Assembly: GCF_003945345.1 (NCBI RefSeq)
Contig: NZ_AP019308.1
Span: 1,364,001 to 1,428,000, forward strand
Source: Paenibacillus baekrokdamisoli
GTDB taxonomy: Bacteria; Bacillota; Bacilli; Paenibacillales; Paenibacillaceae
Length of the DNA: 64,000 bases
Direction of reading: 5' to 3'
Position numbers and translations under genes: made by a program
The notes under the pieces: generated by a model
Database searches by the model: none
Told to the model about the DNA's origin: nothing
What the model saw: only the letters and a program-made list of their open reading frames with translations
Shown here: piece by piece, positions 35,970 through 46,999 of the stretch
Layout of the letters: every line of letters begins with the position of its first letter
Position numbering within the stretch: position 1 is the first letter of the stretch

Positions 35970-36458
35970 TTGATTTCCGTACTATTCGTATGTTTGGGCA
36001 ATATATGCCGTTCACCAATGGCGGAGGCCGTGTTCCGTCATCAATTGAAGGAAAAGCAATTAGAAACAACGATTAAAGTGGATTCAGCCGGTACAGGCGA
36101 CTGGCATCTGGGCAAAGTACCTCATGAGGGTACACGCGCGCTGCTGGATCGTTATGGCATTTCTTATGAGGGCATGAGAGCAAGGCAAGTTACACTTGAA
36201 GATTATACGGATTTTGACTATATCGTTTGTATGGATAACAATAATGAACGTGATGTTCGGGCGATTTTTGGCAGTAAATCCGATGGCAACACGAAGGTCT
36301 TTAAATTCATGGATTTGCTTGCAGATAAAAAGACCTGCGATGTGCCAGACCCCTATTACACGGGAAACTTTGATGAGGTATATGAATTGGTAGCAGCAGG
36401 CTGCGTGAAGCTGCTTGAACGAATATGTGAAGACCAATTAAAGCATTCTGAAGTTTAA
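35970..36458 (+). CDS. low-molecular-weight protein tyrosine phosphatase
   Basis: 162 residues from a TTG. P-loop C8-x5-R14-S15 (CLGNICRSPMAEA) at the N-terminus and the general acid in VPDPYY. Like YfkJ/YwlE-type enzymes, which dephosphorylate Tyr or Arg. The YfkJ-like form (no Thr in the loop) favours phosphotyrosine. Ends with a strong terminator. Confidence 0.92.
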   Translation: MISVLFVCLGNICRSPMAEAVFRHQLKEKQLETTIKVDSAGTGDWHLGKVPHEGTRALLDRYGISYEGMRARQVTLEDYTDFDYIVCMDNNNERDVRAIFGSKSDGNTKVFKFMDLLADKKTCDVPDPYYTGNFDEVYELVAAGCVKLLERICEDQLKHSEV

Positions 36459-36467
36459 AACAAGAAG

Positions 36468-36516
36468 AAGACCGACTCCTGCTCAACTTGAGTGAATGGG
36501 AGTCGGTCTTTTTTTT
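36468..36516 (+). terminator. intrinsic terminator
   Basis: AAGACCGACTCC / GGAGTCGGTCTT stem and a T-run. Confidence 0.94.
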
Positions 36517-36526
36517 GAAGAAATAG

Positions 36527-37264
36527 CTACTCGGAACGCAGAAAATGAATAAGCGAAGCGGGAATGAACTTTTGCCAAAAGCCCCAAACATGCTGTCCGT
36601 CATGCTCACTGTAATTTATCTGTGCGCCTCTCTCTTCAAGAAGCTGTTTCATTCGTCGATTGATCTCAACAAAGTTAATGACCCCTCGATCAGATTCGAA
36701 CGCAGTCTCTTGCAATCCGACAATCATGTAAAGAGAGAAGTCCTTAAAGTCCAATTCTGCTTCGACAAGGCGAAGGGATTCGGAATAGAAGGCGCCTGAA
36801 TAGGCAATGATTTGGTGGAACATGGATCTGTAGGCAATGGCAATATGAAGTGAAACAGTTCCACCTAGTGAGTCCCCAGCTAAGATGCGCTCGGAAGGCT
36901 CGCGACGAACCGGATATTTGGTTTCAATAAAAGGAATGAGCTCCTCACCGAAAAAAGTAACATAATTCGAATGGCGATCACCATCAGGGGAATATTCGGC
37001 CGTTCTCAGCTTCTTGTCCACGTCGACCCCAACAATGATAAAGGGCTCAACTCCTTCATCCAAGATTAATTGATTGGCTATTGTGGCGATTCTACCAAAA
37101 TTGAAGAATTCTTCTCCATCCTGACAATAGACAACCGGGTAACTAAGGACTTCATTGTAGCCTGGCGGTAAATAAACGCGGAGATTACGCTGCCCTTCTG
37201 GCAAATAGTGGCTGGTGATTACTTCTCTTACAATCGTGCGTTTCAGATAACGTTCATCGGTCAT
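36527..37264 (-). CDS. alpha/beta-hydrolase esterase (Fes/YbbA type)
   Basis: 245 residues from ATG 37264 (AGAGGAGA upstream; a longer frame to 37330 lacks a site). The nucleophile elbow is GDSLGG and the catalytic His is in EHDGQHVWGFW. The pattern NLRVYLPPGY...VVYCQDGEEFFNFGR is of the enterochelin esterase-like group. Could cleave siderophore esters or be a general carboxylesterase. Divergent from pdhA. Confidence 0.87.
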   Translation of the reverse strand: MTDERYLKRTIVREVITSHYLPEGQRNLRVYLPPGYNEVLSYPVVYCQDGEEFFNFGRIATIANQLILDEGVEPFIIVGVDVDKKLRTAEYSPDGDRHSNYVTFFGEELIPFIETKYPVRREPSERILAGDSLGGTVSLHIAIAYRSMFHQIIAYSGAFYSESLRLVEAELDFKDFSLYMIVGLQETAFESDRGVINFVEINRRMKQLLEERGAQINYSEHDGQHVWGFWQKFIPASLIHFLRSE

Positions 37265-37367
37265 ATAAAGTTCTCCTCTATTTCTTGCATGGTTTAGTTG
37301 AGATATGGGTAAACAAAAGGGAGGAAACAACTGAGGAAATCCCCTTTTCTCTGCGATGTTGTACTAT

Positions 37368-38614
<1,247 letters not shown>

Positions 38615-38637
38615 ATCAACGGATGAACGATCAGATA

Positions 38638-38728
38638 TAGCCGCGCAATAACTAAGTTTATGCTTTCGATGTGTTTTTGCTTAATTGTTTTGTTTTACTA
38701 AACAATCAGGCGTAGCCGCGCAATAACT
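38638..38728. repeat. duplicated 16-bp sequence in the pdhA-pdhB gap
   Basis: TAGCCGCGCAATAACT at 38638-38653 and again at 38713-38728, each preceded by ATCAG and a 2-3 base spacer. Between them lies a hairpin, ATTGTTT...AAACAAT. The second copy runs straight into the pdhB ribosome binding site. Confidence 0.85.
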
Positions 38729-38747
38729 TAAGGAGGTACTTTCGTCA

Positions 38748-39725
38748 ATGGCTCAAATGAATATGAAAGAAGCAATCCGCGATGCGATGCGCGTGGAGCT
38801 CAAGAGAGACCCTAACGTTTACGTCTTCGGTGAAGACGTTGGAAAAGTCGGCGGCGTGTTCCGTGCGACAGAAGGCTTGCAAGGTGAGTTTGGTGAAGAT
38901 CGTGTATTTGATACACCTCTTGCCGAATCCGCTATCGCTGGTATGGCAGTAGGGATGGGACTTCAAGGCTTCCGTCCGGTAGCTGAGATTCAATTCGTAG
39001 GTTTTATTTACGAAGCGCTTGATCAAATGTTTGTGCAAGCAGCGCGTATGCGTTTCCGTTCAGGTGGACGCTATAATTCACCGATCGTTTTCCGTACTCC
39101 TTTTGGCGGAGGCGTGAAGGCGGCTGAGCTCCATACAGATTCTCTTGAAGGACTTGCGATTCAAACACCGGGTATTAAGGTTATTGTGCCTTCTAACCCC
39201 TACGATGCTAAAGGCCTTCTTGTTGCAGCCATTCGCGATAATGATCCTGTATTCTTCATGGAACATTTGAATCTTTATCATGCGTTCCGTCAAGATGTGC
39301 CAGAAGAGGATTATGTCGTTGAAATTGGAAAAGCGAACATTGTCCGTGAAGGCAGCGATGTTACCATAATTGCTTACGGAATGATGGTTCATACAGCAGT
39401 AAAAGCGGCAGATGAGCTCGAGAAGAATGGCATTAAAGCCGAGGTTATCGACCTTCGCACCTTGATGCCGCTTGATATTGATACGATCGTGGCTTCGATT
39501 CAAAAGACGAATCGCGCAATCGTTGTTCAAGAAGCACAGAAAACATCTGGTGCTGCAGCCGAAATCATTGCCCAAATCAATGAGAACGCAATCCTTCATC
39601 TGGAAGCACCGGTTCTTCGTGTTGCAGGTCCAGATACGGTTTATCCATATGCTCAGATTGAAGATGCATGGCTGCCTAGTCCCGCTCGGATTATTAAAGC
39701 CGTTAATCAAGTTCTGAACTTTTAA
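38748..39725 (+). CDS. pdhB: pyruvate dehydrogenase E1 beta subunit
   Basis: 325 residues, AAGGAGG nine or so bases before the ATG. Typical transketolase-like beta chain: FGEDVGKVGGVFRATEGL, FDTPLAESAIAGMAVG, and the C-terminal half with VIDLRTLMPLD. Forms the E1 heterotetramer with PdhA. Spaced 133 bases from pdhA, with the duplicated element between. Confidence 0.96.
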   Translation: MAQMNMKEAIRDAMRVELKRDPNVYVFGEDVGKVGGVFRATEGLQGEFGEDRVFDTPLAESAIAGMAVGMGLQGFRPVAEIQFVGFIYEALDQMFVQAARMRFRSGGRYNSPIVFRTPFGGGVKAAELHTDSLEGLAIQTPGIKVIVPSNPYDAKGLLVAAIRDNDPVFFMEHLNLYHAFRQDVPEEDYVVEIGKANIVREGSDVTIIAYGMMVHTAVKAADELEKNGIKAEVIDLRTLMPLDIDTIVASIQKTNRAIVVQEAQKTSGAAAEIIAQINENAILHLEAPVLRVAGPDTVYPYAQIEDAWLPSPARIIKAVNQVLNF

Positions 39726-39776
39726 TATTCGTTACAAACAAGCAGGTTGTTAAGACCTGGAAGGAGGTCACGGGAC

Positions 39777-41120
39777 GTGGCGAAATTTGAATATCGATTC
39801 CCGGAGCTGGGCGAAGGTCTGCATGAAGGCGAAATCGTCAAGATCCATATTAAGCCTGGCAGTATAGTAACGGACGAAGATATTATTATGGAAGTTCAGA
39901 ATGACAAGGCGATCGTTGAAGTTCCTTGTCCGGTGAATGGCAAAGTGCTTGAAGTACTCGTTAAGGACGGTCAAGTGTGTCATGTAGGCGATGTCGTTGC
40001 CATCATTGATGCAGAAGGCGAAGTGCCTGAGCAAGCTGCTCCAGCTAACGATAGTCACGGCGCAAGCGCGACAGCTTCTGCCCCTGCTCCAACAGAAGCA
40101 CCGAAAACTGAAGCTCCAAAGGTGGAAGCTGCACCAGTCGCAGCAGCACAAGCTCCAGCAAAAGCTGCTGGCGGTCTAGTGCTTGCAACACCTAGTGTTC
40201 GCAAATATTCTCGTGAGAAAAGCGTTGATCTTACTTCGGTATCAGGTACGGGTAAGAATGGCCGCATTACGAGAGAAGATATTGACGCATTCGCAGCAGG
40301 TGGTGGATCAGTTTCCGCTGCTGCTAATCATGAGGGCGCAGCGCAAGGTTCAGCAGCTGTGGCAGTTCAAGGTACAGGCGAATCCAAACCAGCATCTGTA
40401 ACTACACAGGTTGGTGATCGTACGGAAGAGCGTGTTCCTTTCAAAGGAATTCGTAAAGTCATTGCTAATGCAATGGTTAAATCCGTATATACGGCACCAC
40501 ATGTTACGCTTATGGACGAGGTTGACGTAACCGAACTTGTTGCGCTTCGCACAAAAGCAAAGCCTGTTGCTGAGAAGAAAGGCATTAAGCTTACTTACTT
40601 GCCGTTCATCGTCAAAGCACTCGTTGCTGCATGCCGTCAATTCCCTGTTATGAATGCGACGCTTGACGAAGAGAAGCAAGAAATTGTTTTCAAGAAATAC
40701 TACAATATCGGCATCGCTACAGATACAGAGAACGGCTTAATCGTTCCTGTTATCCAAGATGCAGATCGCAAGAATGTATGGATGGTCGCTGAAGCGATCA
40801 AGGATCTTGCTACACGTGGTCGCGATGGCAAATTGTCGGCCAACGAACTTAGAGGCAGCACGATTTCGATTACGAATATCGGATCTGCTGGCGGTATGTT
40901 CTTTACACCGGTTATTAATTTCCCTGAAGTGGCTATCCTAGGAACTGGCCGTATATCGGAGAAAGCCGTTGTTAAGAATGGCCAAATTGTTGCAGCTTCT
41001 GTGATGGCTCTCTCGCTCAGCTTTGACCACCGTCTTATTGATGGTGCGACAGCTCAAAACTTCTTGAACTATATCAAACAGCTTCTTGCTGATCCGCAAT
41101 TACTTGTAATGGAGGTGTAA
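39777..41120 (+). CDS. pdhC: dihydrolipoamide acetyltransferase E2
   Basis: 447 residues from GTG 39777 (AAGGAGG upstream). One lipoyl domain with the modified lysine K44 (QNDKAIVE), an Ala/Pro-rich linker, the E1/E3-binding domain (about 140-175, [10 protein letters not shown]...[11 protein letters not shown]), a second linker and the catalytic acetyltransferase domain with DHRLIDG. Forms the core of the complex. The single lipoyl domain is the Gram-positive form. Confidence 0.96.
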   Translation: MAKFEYRFPELGEGLHEGEIVKIHIKPGSIVTDEDIIMEVQNDKAIVEVPCPVNGKVLEVLVKDGQVCHVGDVVAIIDAEGEVPEQAAPANDSHGASATASAPAPTEAPKTEAPKVEAAPVAAAQAPAKAAGGLVLATPSVRKYSREKSVDLTSVSGTGKNGRITREDIDAFAAGGGSVSAAANHEGAAQGSAAVAVQGTGESKPASVTTQVGDRTEERVPFKGIRKVIANAMVKSVYTAPHVTLMDEVDVTELVALRTKAKPVAEKKGIKLTYLPFIVKALVAACRQFPVMNATLDEEKQEIVFKKYYNIGIATDTENGLIVPVIQDADRKNVWMVAEAIKDLATRGRDGKLSANELRGSTISITNIGSAGGMFFTPVINFPEVAILGTGRISEKAVVKNGQIVAASVMALSLSFDHRLIDGATAQNFLNYIKQLLADPQLLVMEV

Positions 41121-41123
41121 CCC

Positions 41124-42539
41124 ATGGTAGTAGGTGATGCTTCACTCGATATCGACTTGCTCGTTATCGGCGCAGGACCAGGTGGTTATGTGGCAGCCAT
41201 TCGTGCAGCCCAACTTGGTCAAAATGTGCTCGTCGTGGATAAAGAATATGTAGGTGGCGTATGCTTAAATGTAGGCTGCATCCCTTCAAAGGCGCTCATT
41301 TCTGCGTCTCATCAATATGAATCAATGAACCATGCTTCTGAATTTGGTATCACAGCTTCTGACGTGAAAGTGGAATGGAGCAAAGTACAGGAATTCAAGA
41401 ACGGCGTTGTTAAGAAATTAACTGGTGGCGTTGGTTCGCTTCTTAAAGCAAATAAGATCCAATATTTTGCTGGCGAAGTTATGTTCATCAATGAAACAGA
41501 GGCTCGCGTCTTTAACGATCAAGAAGCACCTCGTTACCGTTTCAAAAACTGTATTATCGCAACGGGCTCACGTCCAATTGAACTGAAAGCTTTCCCTTAC
41601 GGAGGACGCATCGTATCTTCGACAGGAGCACTTTCCCTTCCTGAGATTCCGAAAAGCCTTGTTGTTATCGGCGGCGGATATATCGGAATTGAGCTTGGTC
41701 AAATGTACGCACGTTTCGGTACGAAGGTAACCGTTATTGAAGGTTCTGATTCCATTCTTCCAGGCTTTGACGCCGATATGTCATCTCTTGTAGCGAAGAA
41801 ACTTAAAGGCGCTCAAGCAGAGATCGTAACGGGTGCTCAAGCGAAAAGTGCAGAGCAAACCGACAAAGATGTTACAGTTACGTATACAGTTGGTGGAGAA
41901 GACAAGCAAGTTACAGCTGATTACTTGCTCGTAACGGTTGGACGCCGTCCGAATACGGATGGTGAGCTTGGACTTGATCTAATCGACCTTAAGATGACGG
42001 ATCGTGGTATGATCGAAGTTGATGATCAATGCCGCACAAGCATCCCGCACATCTATGCAATTGGCGATATCATTGCTGGTCCTGCGCTTGCACATAAAGC
42101 GATGTATGAAGCTCGTGTTGCGGCTGAAGCTATTGCTGGACAACCAAGCAAAATCGACTACAAATGTATCCCGCTTGTTGTTTTCTCCGATCCTGAATGC
42201 TCTAGCGTAGGTTATAGCGAGAAGGAAGCGAAGGAGAAAGGCCATAACGTTAAAGTGGGTAAATTCCCATTCAACATTAACGGCCGTGCATTATCGTTAG
42301 GCGTTAAAGAAGGCTTTGTCAAAATCATCGGAGATGCGGATACAGGTCTTGTGCTAGGTGCACAAATCGCTGGTATTGAAGCTTCAAACATGATTGCTGA
42401 GCTTGGCCTAGCTATTGAAATGGGCGCAACGCTTGAAGACATCGCACTTACCATTCATGCTCATCCAACGCTTGGTGAGATTGTTCTTGATGCTGTTGAG
42501 ATGGCACTTGGACACCCGATCCACGCAATTAGCAAATAA
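41124..42539 (+). CDS. pdhD: dihydrolipoamide dehydrogenase E3
   Basis: 471 residues, four bases after pdhC with GGAGGTG. FAD motif GAGPGGYVAA, redox disulfide C47-LNVG-C52, NAD motif GGGYIGIELG, and the C-terminal HAHPTLGE with the catalytic His-Glu. It reoxidises lipoamide. It may serve other 2-oxoacid complexes too. Confidence 0.96.
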   Translation: MVVGDASLDIDLLVIGAGPGGYVAAIRAAQLGQNVLVVDKEYVGGVCLNVGCIPSKALISASHQYESMNHASEFGITASDVKVEWSKVQEFKNGVVKKLTGGVGSLLKANKIQYFAGEVMFINETEARVFNDQEAPRYRFKNCIIATGSRPIELKAFPYGGRIVSSTGALSLPEIPKSLVVIGGGYIGIELGQMYARFGTKVTVIEGSDSILPGFDADMSSLVAKKLKGAQAEIVTGAQAKSAEQTDKDVTVTYTVGGEDKQVTADYLLVTVGRRPNTDGELGLDLIDLKMTDRGMIEVDDQCRTSIPHIYAIGDIIAGPALAHKAMYEARVAAEAIAGQPSKIDYKCIPLVVFSDPECSSVGYSEKEAKEKGHNVKVGKFPFNINGRALSLGVKEGFVKIIGDADTGLVLGAQIAGIEASNMIAELGLAIEMGATLEDIALTIHAHPTLGEIVLDAVEMALGHPIHAISK

Positions 42540-42569
42540 TTAAGTCTTTCCATATATCATTGAAGAAAG

Positions 42570-42606
42570 AGGTCACGCAGCTGATAGTAGCAGGCGGGCC
42601 TTTTTT
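42570..42606 (+). terminator. terminator of the pdh operon
   Basis: Imperfect stem AGGTCACGC / GCGGGCCT followed by six T. Confidence 0.65.
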
Positions 42607-42634
42607 CTATCTAAAAGCATTTGGAGGTCGAACT

Positions 42635-43129
42635 ATGCAGGAAGAACTGGAGTCTAAGTCGGTTAGCGAATCACGATCTACGATGGTGCAGCTTATTTTT
42701 CCTTCAGATACGAATTATCATGGTACGATGTTTGGTGGCAAGGTGATGGAATATATGGACAAAATTGCAGCCATCACGAGCATGCGTCATGCCCGGAAGC
42801 CTGTAGTTACTGCTTCGACAGATAGTCTGGATTTTGTCTCGCCAATTCGGGTTGGAGAAGTCATTGAGGTGGAGGCATTCGTCACTTGGACGCATAATAG
42901 CTCCATGGAGATATATGTTAAGGTACAAACTGAGAATGTGTTCACGGGTGATCGCAAAACAGCGGTAACTGCTTTTTTCTCCTTTGTAGCCCTTGATGAT
43001 GCAGGTAAACCTTCCAAAGTGCCGGGGATTATACCGGAGACCGATGAACAAAAGGCGCTGCATGCTTCTGCACAGAGCAGATATGATCTGCGTATGATGC
43101 GAAAACGCGAAAGACAGATTGATCGATAA
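42635..43129 (+). CDS. acyl-CoA thioesterase (YkhA-like hotdog)
   Basis: 164 residues from ATG 42635 (GGAGGTCG upstream; a longer frame from 42560 crosses the pdh terminator). Hotdog-fold signature NYHGTMFGGKVMEYMDKIAAI and ASTDSLDFVSPIRVGEVIEVEA. Hydrolyses acyl-CoA thioesters; the specificity is unknown. Very close in style to Bacillus YkhA. Confidence 0.9.
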   Translation: MQEELESKSVSESRSTMVQLIFPSDTNYHGTMFGGKVMEYMDKIAAITSMRHARKPVVTASTDSLDFVSPIRVGEVIEVEAFVTWTHNSSMEIYVKVQTENVFTGDRKTAVTAFFSFVALDDAGKPSKVPGIIPETDEQKALHASAQSRYDLRMMRKRERQIDR

Positions 43130-43171
43130 ATGATAAAATAAAACCTTGAAGAAAGGGTGGGTCGGGTTAAT

Positions 43172-44128
43172 ATGAGCAAAAATGAAGATTCTTATATCCA
43201 TTTGCTGCAGCATGTTCTTGAGAATGGAACAAAAAAAGAAGATCGAACAGGTACAGGAACTCTTTCTGTTTTTGGGCATCAGATGCGATTTGACTTGAAT
43301 GAAGGGTTTCCACTTATAACAACGAAACGAGTTCCCTTTCGATTAGTAGTCAGTGAATTAATTTGGTTTATTAAAGGTGATACCAATATTCGTTTTCTTC
43401 TACAGAATAAAAATAACATTTGGAATGAATGGGCTTTTAAGAAGTGGGTTGAAAGCTCTGATTATACAGGTCCCAATATGGACAACTTCGGTCTTAGGGC
43501 GCCGCAGGATGAAGAATTTAATAAACAATTCCAAGAACAGATGGAAATCTTTAAAGGTCGTATACTCAGTGACGACGATTTTTCTGATAAGTATGGTGAG
43601 CTTGGAAACGTGTATGGGAAGCAATGGAGGCAATGGAGCACGTTAAAAGGAGACACAATTGATCAACTCAAAGAAGTTATTGCCTCAATTAAAAGCAACC
43701 CTGATTCCAGAAGATTAATTGTTACAGCCTGGTCACCAGAAGATGTTCCGAACAGTGCTCTGCCTCCTTGCCATACGCTCTTCCAGTTTTATGTTGCTGA
43801 TAATAAGTTATCTTGTCAGTTATATCAGAGGAGCGGAGATATTTTCCTCGGGATTCCTTTCAATATTGCAAGTTATGCGCTGCTCACTCATATGATTGCG
43901 CAAGAATGCGGTTTAGGAGTAGGGGAGTTCGTTCATACGATCGGGGATGCTCATATTTACCTTAACCATGTAGAGCAGATACACACACAGCTTAGCCGGG
44001 AATCAAAAGCGTTGCCAACTTTGAAGTTGAATCCGGCGATTCAGTCTACCTTTGATTTTGCTGTGGAGGATATTGAACTCGAAGGTTATGCCCCGCACCC
44101 AACTATTAAAGCCCCTGTGGCTGTATAA
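43172..44128 (+). CDS. thyA: thymidylate synthase
   Basis: 318 residues from ATG 43172 (a GTG at 43157 is possible). [17 protein letters not shown], then the nucleophile in [29 protein letters not shown] and [12 protein letters not shown]. The length matches the longer L. casei type, with an insertion at about 90-140. Makes dTMP from dUMP using methylenetetrahydrofolate. The folA gene follows and recycles the dihydrofolate product. Confidence 0.96.
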   Translation: MSKNEDSYIHLLQHVLENGTKKEDRTGTGTLSVFGHQMRFDLNEGFPLITTKRVPFRLVVSELIWFIKGDTNIRFLLQNKNNIWNEWAFKKWVESSDYTGPNMDNFGLRAPQDEEFNKQFQEQMEIFKGRILSDDDFSDKYGELGNVYGKQWRQWSTLKGDTIDQLKEVIASIKSNPDSRRLIVTAWSPEDVPNSALPPCHTLFQFYVADNKLSCQLYQRSGDIFLGIPFNIASYALLTHMIAQECGLGVGEFVHTIGDAHIYLNHVEQIHTQLSRESKALPTLKLNPAIQSTFDFAVEDIELEGYAPHPTIKAPVAV

Positions 44129-44221
44129 AGTTATTATTAAGACGACTTTGAAACTTCAAGAGGGTATATCATTCAGTTATTAAAGCTGAAGTAGCGATAG
44201 GAAAAGGGGGTTCACGTTAAA

Positions 44222-44722
44222 TTGAGTATAACCATGATAGCCGCTATGGCGCGTAATCAAGTGATTGGAATTGAGAATGCTATGCCTTGGCGTCTGCCTG
44301 CTGAGATGGCTCATTTTCGCAGATCTACGATCGATAGAACGGTGTTGATGGGTCGGAAGACGTTCGAATCATTAGGACGCCCGCTGAAGGACAGACGCAA
44401 TGTAATTCTGACTAGGAATGCAGAGTTTACAACAGAAGGTTGTGAAATTGTTCATTCCTTAGAAGAAGCTATTGCAAAATATATGGGTGATGATCAAGGA
44501 GAGCTTGTAATCATGGGAGGAGCGGAAATTTACAGTTTGTTCATGCCCTATGCGGACAAGCTTCTACTTACCGAGGTGGATGCAGATTTGGTAGGTGATG
44601 CTTACTTTCCAAGCTTTGATCAGAATGAATGGACATTACTTGCAAGCGAGCCATTTTCAAAGGATGAAAAGAATGCTTATGATTTTCAAATTCAGACTTA
44701 TGTGCGCAACAAGGATAAATAA
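44222..44722 (+). CDS. folA: dihydrofolate reductase
   Basis: 166 residues from a TTG with AAAAGGGGG upstream. MIAAMARNQVIGIENAMPWRLPAEM, GRKTFES, and IMGGAEIYSLFMPYAD are the folate and NADPH motifs. Reduces dihydrofolate made by ThyA. Separated from thyA by 93 bases without a terminator, so probably co-transcribed. Confidence 0.95.
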   Translation: MSITMIAAMARNQVIGIENAMPWRLPAEMAHFRRSTIDRTVLMGRKTFESLGRPLKDRRNVILTRNAEFTTEGCEIVHSLEEAIAKYMGDDQGELVIMGGAEIYSLFMPYADKLLLTEVDADLVGDAYFPSFDQNEWTLLASEPFSKDEKNAYDFQIQTYVRNKDK

Positions 44723-44783
44723 TCATGTGCAAGTGAGGGAAATGTCGAACAGTATGTCATAAAGTGCAAATCATTGTACGGAA

Positions 44784-44926
44784 AATCCATTTATTGCTTC
44801 TTTCCAGCTTGATAGGATATTATAGATAACCTTTTTCGAGATATCAGAGAGAATGCATAATTTCATTATTTTTCTATGATTCTTAGGCAAGCATGGAAAA
44901 GTTTGATATTGAATAATAAATGGATT
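44784..44926. repeat. 12-bp inverted repeat overlapping the gltD promoter
   Basis: AATCCATTTATT (44784-44795) and its exact reverse complement AATAAATGGATT (44915-44926). The right arm fills the promoter spacer. Confidence 0.75.
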
Positions 44927-44937
44927 CCCGATATAGT
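44909..44937 (+). promoter_or_regulatory. gltD promoter
   Basis: TTGAAT (44909-44914), 17-base spacer, TATAGT (44932-44937), 56 bases before the start. Confidence 0.7.
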
Positions 44938-44992
44938 TTTAGAGAGATATTGTAGAATCGGTAACGGGAAAACGGATGGAGGATAAGCGATC

Positions 44993-46480
44993 ATGTCTAC
45001 ACCTACTGGATTTATGGATTATAAACGCGAACTACCCGCTGACCGCAATCCGCTTGAGAGGATTAAGGACTGGGAAGAATTTCACAAACATTTCAGTGAA
45101 GACCAGCTGCGTACACAGGGTGCTCGCTGTATGGATTGTGGGACTCCTTATTGTCATACGGGCATAGAGCTGCCAGGGGGCGCTTCCGGCTGTCCGGTCA
45201 ATAACTTGATTCCCGAATGGAATAATTTGATATACCGTGGACTATGGCGCGAAGCGCTTGATCGCTTGCACAAGACGAACAATTTCCCTGAGTTTACTGG
45301 GCGTGTCTGTCCAGCTCCATGTGAAGGCTCTTGTACAGTTGGCTTGATCGGCGATGCAGTAACAATCAAGACGATTGAGCAAGCTATTATTGACAAAGGC
45401 TTTGATGAGGGTTGGGTTGTTCCACAGCCGCCACTTACACGTACAGGTAAGAAGGTAGCTGTTGTCGGTTCTGGACCAGCTGGTATGGCTACTGCTGCAC
45501 AGTTGAACAAAGCAGGACATACGGTAACCGTATACGAACGCGCTGACCGAATCGGCGGCTTGCTTGTTTATGGAATACCGACAATGAAACTGGATAAAAA
45601 AATCGTTCAACGCCGTGTTGATCTGATGGAAGCGGAAGGCGTTCAGTTCGTGCCTAACACGGAAATTGGCACAACGGTACCTGTTGAGCAGCTCATGAGC
45701 GAATTTGATGCCATCGTTCTTTGCGGTGGTTCAACTAAAGCGCGTGAGGTTGAGATTGAAGGACGCGACCTCAAGGGCGTTCATCTTGCAATGGATTATT
45801 TGAATGGCACTATTAAGAGCTACTTAGATTCTAACCTAACTGATGGTAACTATATCTCTGCTGAAGGCAAGGATGTAATCGTAATCGGTGGTGGTGATAC
45901 GGGTACGGACTGCGTAGCTACTGCGCTCCGTCATGGCTGTAAATCGATCACACAATTTGGTACTCATTCCAAAGCTCCACTGGAGCGCGACCAAATTAAC
46001 AATCCATGGCCGCAATTCCCCAATGTATATACTTTGGATTATGCACAAGAAGAAGCTCGCGCATTGTACGGACAAGATCCACGCGCGTTCTCCGTTCTGA
46101 CGAAGAAATTCGTTGGTGACGAGAATGGGAACTTGAAGGAGCTTCATACCATTCAAATCGAACGTACGGTTGATGAGACAGGCCGTAAAATTTATAAAGA
46201 AATCCCAGGAACAGAGAAAATTTGGCCAGCAGATCTCGTTATGATCGCGGTTGGCTTTGAAGGACCGGAGAACACGCTGATCGAAAAGCTTGGTCTTGCT
46301 CAGGATCGCCGTTCAAACGTAAAAGCAAAATATGGTGACTACCGTACAAGCGTAGACAAAGTATTCGCAGCAGGAGATATGCGCCGGGGTCAAAGTCTTG
46401 TTGTATGGGCGATTAACGAAGGTCGCGAAGCCGCTCGTGAAGTTGACCGTTATCTGATGGGAACAACGATGCTTCCTTAA
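44993..46480 (+). CDS. gltD: glutamate synthase small subunit
   Basis: 495 residues, GGAGG upstream. N-terminal cysteine clusters (CMDCGTPYCH, GCPVNN, CPAPCEGSC) bind Fe-S; FAD motif GSGPAGMATAAQLN and NADPH motif GGGDTGTDC follow. It feeds electrons from NADPH to the large subunit. No gltB lies beside it, so the partner is elsewhere or the protein acts with another enzyme. Confidence 0.93.
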   Translation: MSTPTGFMDYKRELPADRNPLERIKDWEEFHKHFSEDQLRTQGARCMDCGTPYCHTGIELPGGASGCPVNNLIPEWNNLIYRGLWREALDRLHKTNNFPEFTGRVCPAPCEGSCTVGLIGDAVTIKTIEQAIIDKGFDEGWVVPQPPLTRTGKKVAVVGSGPAGMATAAQLNKAGHTVTVYERADRIGGLLVYGIPTMKLDKKIVQRRVDLMEAEGVQFVPNTEIGTTVPVEQLMSEFDAIVLCGGSTKAREVEIEGRDLKGVHLAMDYLNGTIKSYLDSNLTDGNYISAEGKDVIVIGGGDTGTDCVATALRHGCKSITQFGTHSKAPLERDQINNPWPQFPNVYTLDYAQEEARALYGQDPRAFSVLTKKFVGDENGNLKELHTIQIERTVDETGRKIYKEIPGTEKIWPADLVMIAVGFEGPENTLIEKLGLAQDRRSNVKAKYGDYRTSVDKVFAAGDMRRGQSLVVWAINEGREAAREVDRYLMGTTMLP

Positions 46481-46539
46481 ACGCAAGCGGAGAAAGATTA
46501 ATTTAAACCAAGCAAAGTAACCCTATATTAGCAGGAAGC

Positions 46540-46563
46540 AAAAGCGCCTTCGGGCGCTTTTTG
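46540..46563 (+). terminator. gltD terminator
   Basis: AAAGCGCC-TTCG-GGCGCTTTTT, a compact tetraloop hairpin. Confidence 0.92.
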
Positions 46564-46591
46564 TTTCGATGGAGAGGGATGAGCGTACCAT

Positions 46592-46912
46592 ATGATTCAA
46601 TATGAATCAGAAGAAGTAACAGAGCTTCAATTTCAAGCATTCGTCCCCCGAATTGAACGCCGCGACGAGCAGTGGGTGGATATTGAATTGGCCCTTGTTC
46701 TTGCTCCTCATAGTTCAATACCGGCGGGAATCACGGATCTATCGGCATTAGTGATTTGCACGTTAAGCGGCGTCATTGCGCAAATTGTGCCGCTTGATGA
46801 AGGCTGTGATTGTGAATTCCAGTTCACGAAGGATGAAAAAGCGCAAATAATCTCGTTTATTGAAAGCGCGGAAATTCAGACAGCTATTGAGGCGCAAAGC
46901 TTTCCCAAATGA
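46592..46912 (+). CDS. hypothetical protein, 106 residues
   Basis: Acidic soluble protein, not recognised. GAGAGGGATGAG lies upstream of the ATG. Alternating hydrophobic stretches (LSALVICTLSGVIAQIVPLD) suggest a compact alpha/beta fold. No signal peptide or membrane segment. It lies between gltD and a membrane gene, with 87 bases before the latter. Confidence 0.7.
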   Translation: MIQYESEEVTELQFQAFVPRIERRDEQWVDIELALVLAPHSSIPAGITDLSALVICTLSGVIAQIVPLDEGCDCEFQFTKDEKAQIISFIESAEIQTAIEAQSFPK

Positions 46913-46999
46913 AGGAAAGTTGTGGTAAAATTAGAGCACGATGATGTATCCGCCAAGCGGGCTGGTTAACTTCGTTAAACTTTCTTGGGGGAATGAGCG

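Noticed and set aside
39078-39710. 210-codon frame antisense to pdhB.
   Set aside because: Same reasoning: a shadow of a conserved coding sequence.
42541-42634. T-box or other riboswitch ahead of the thioesterase gene.
   Set aside because: Only a terminator hairpin is present; no T-box or specifier structure is visible, and the pdh operon ends here.
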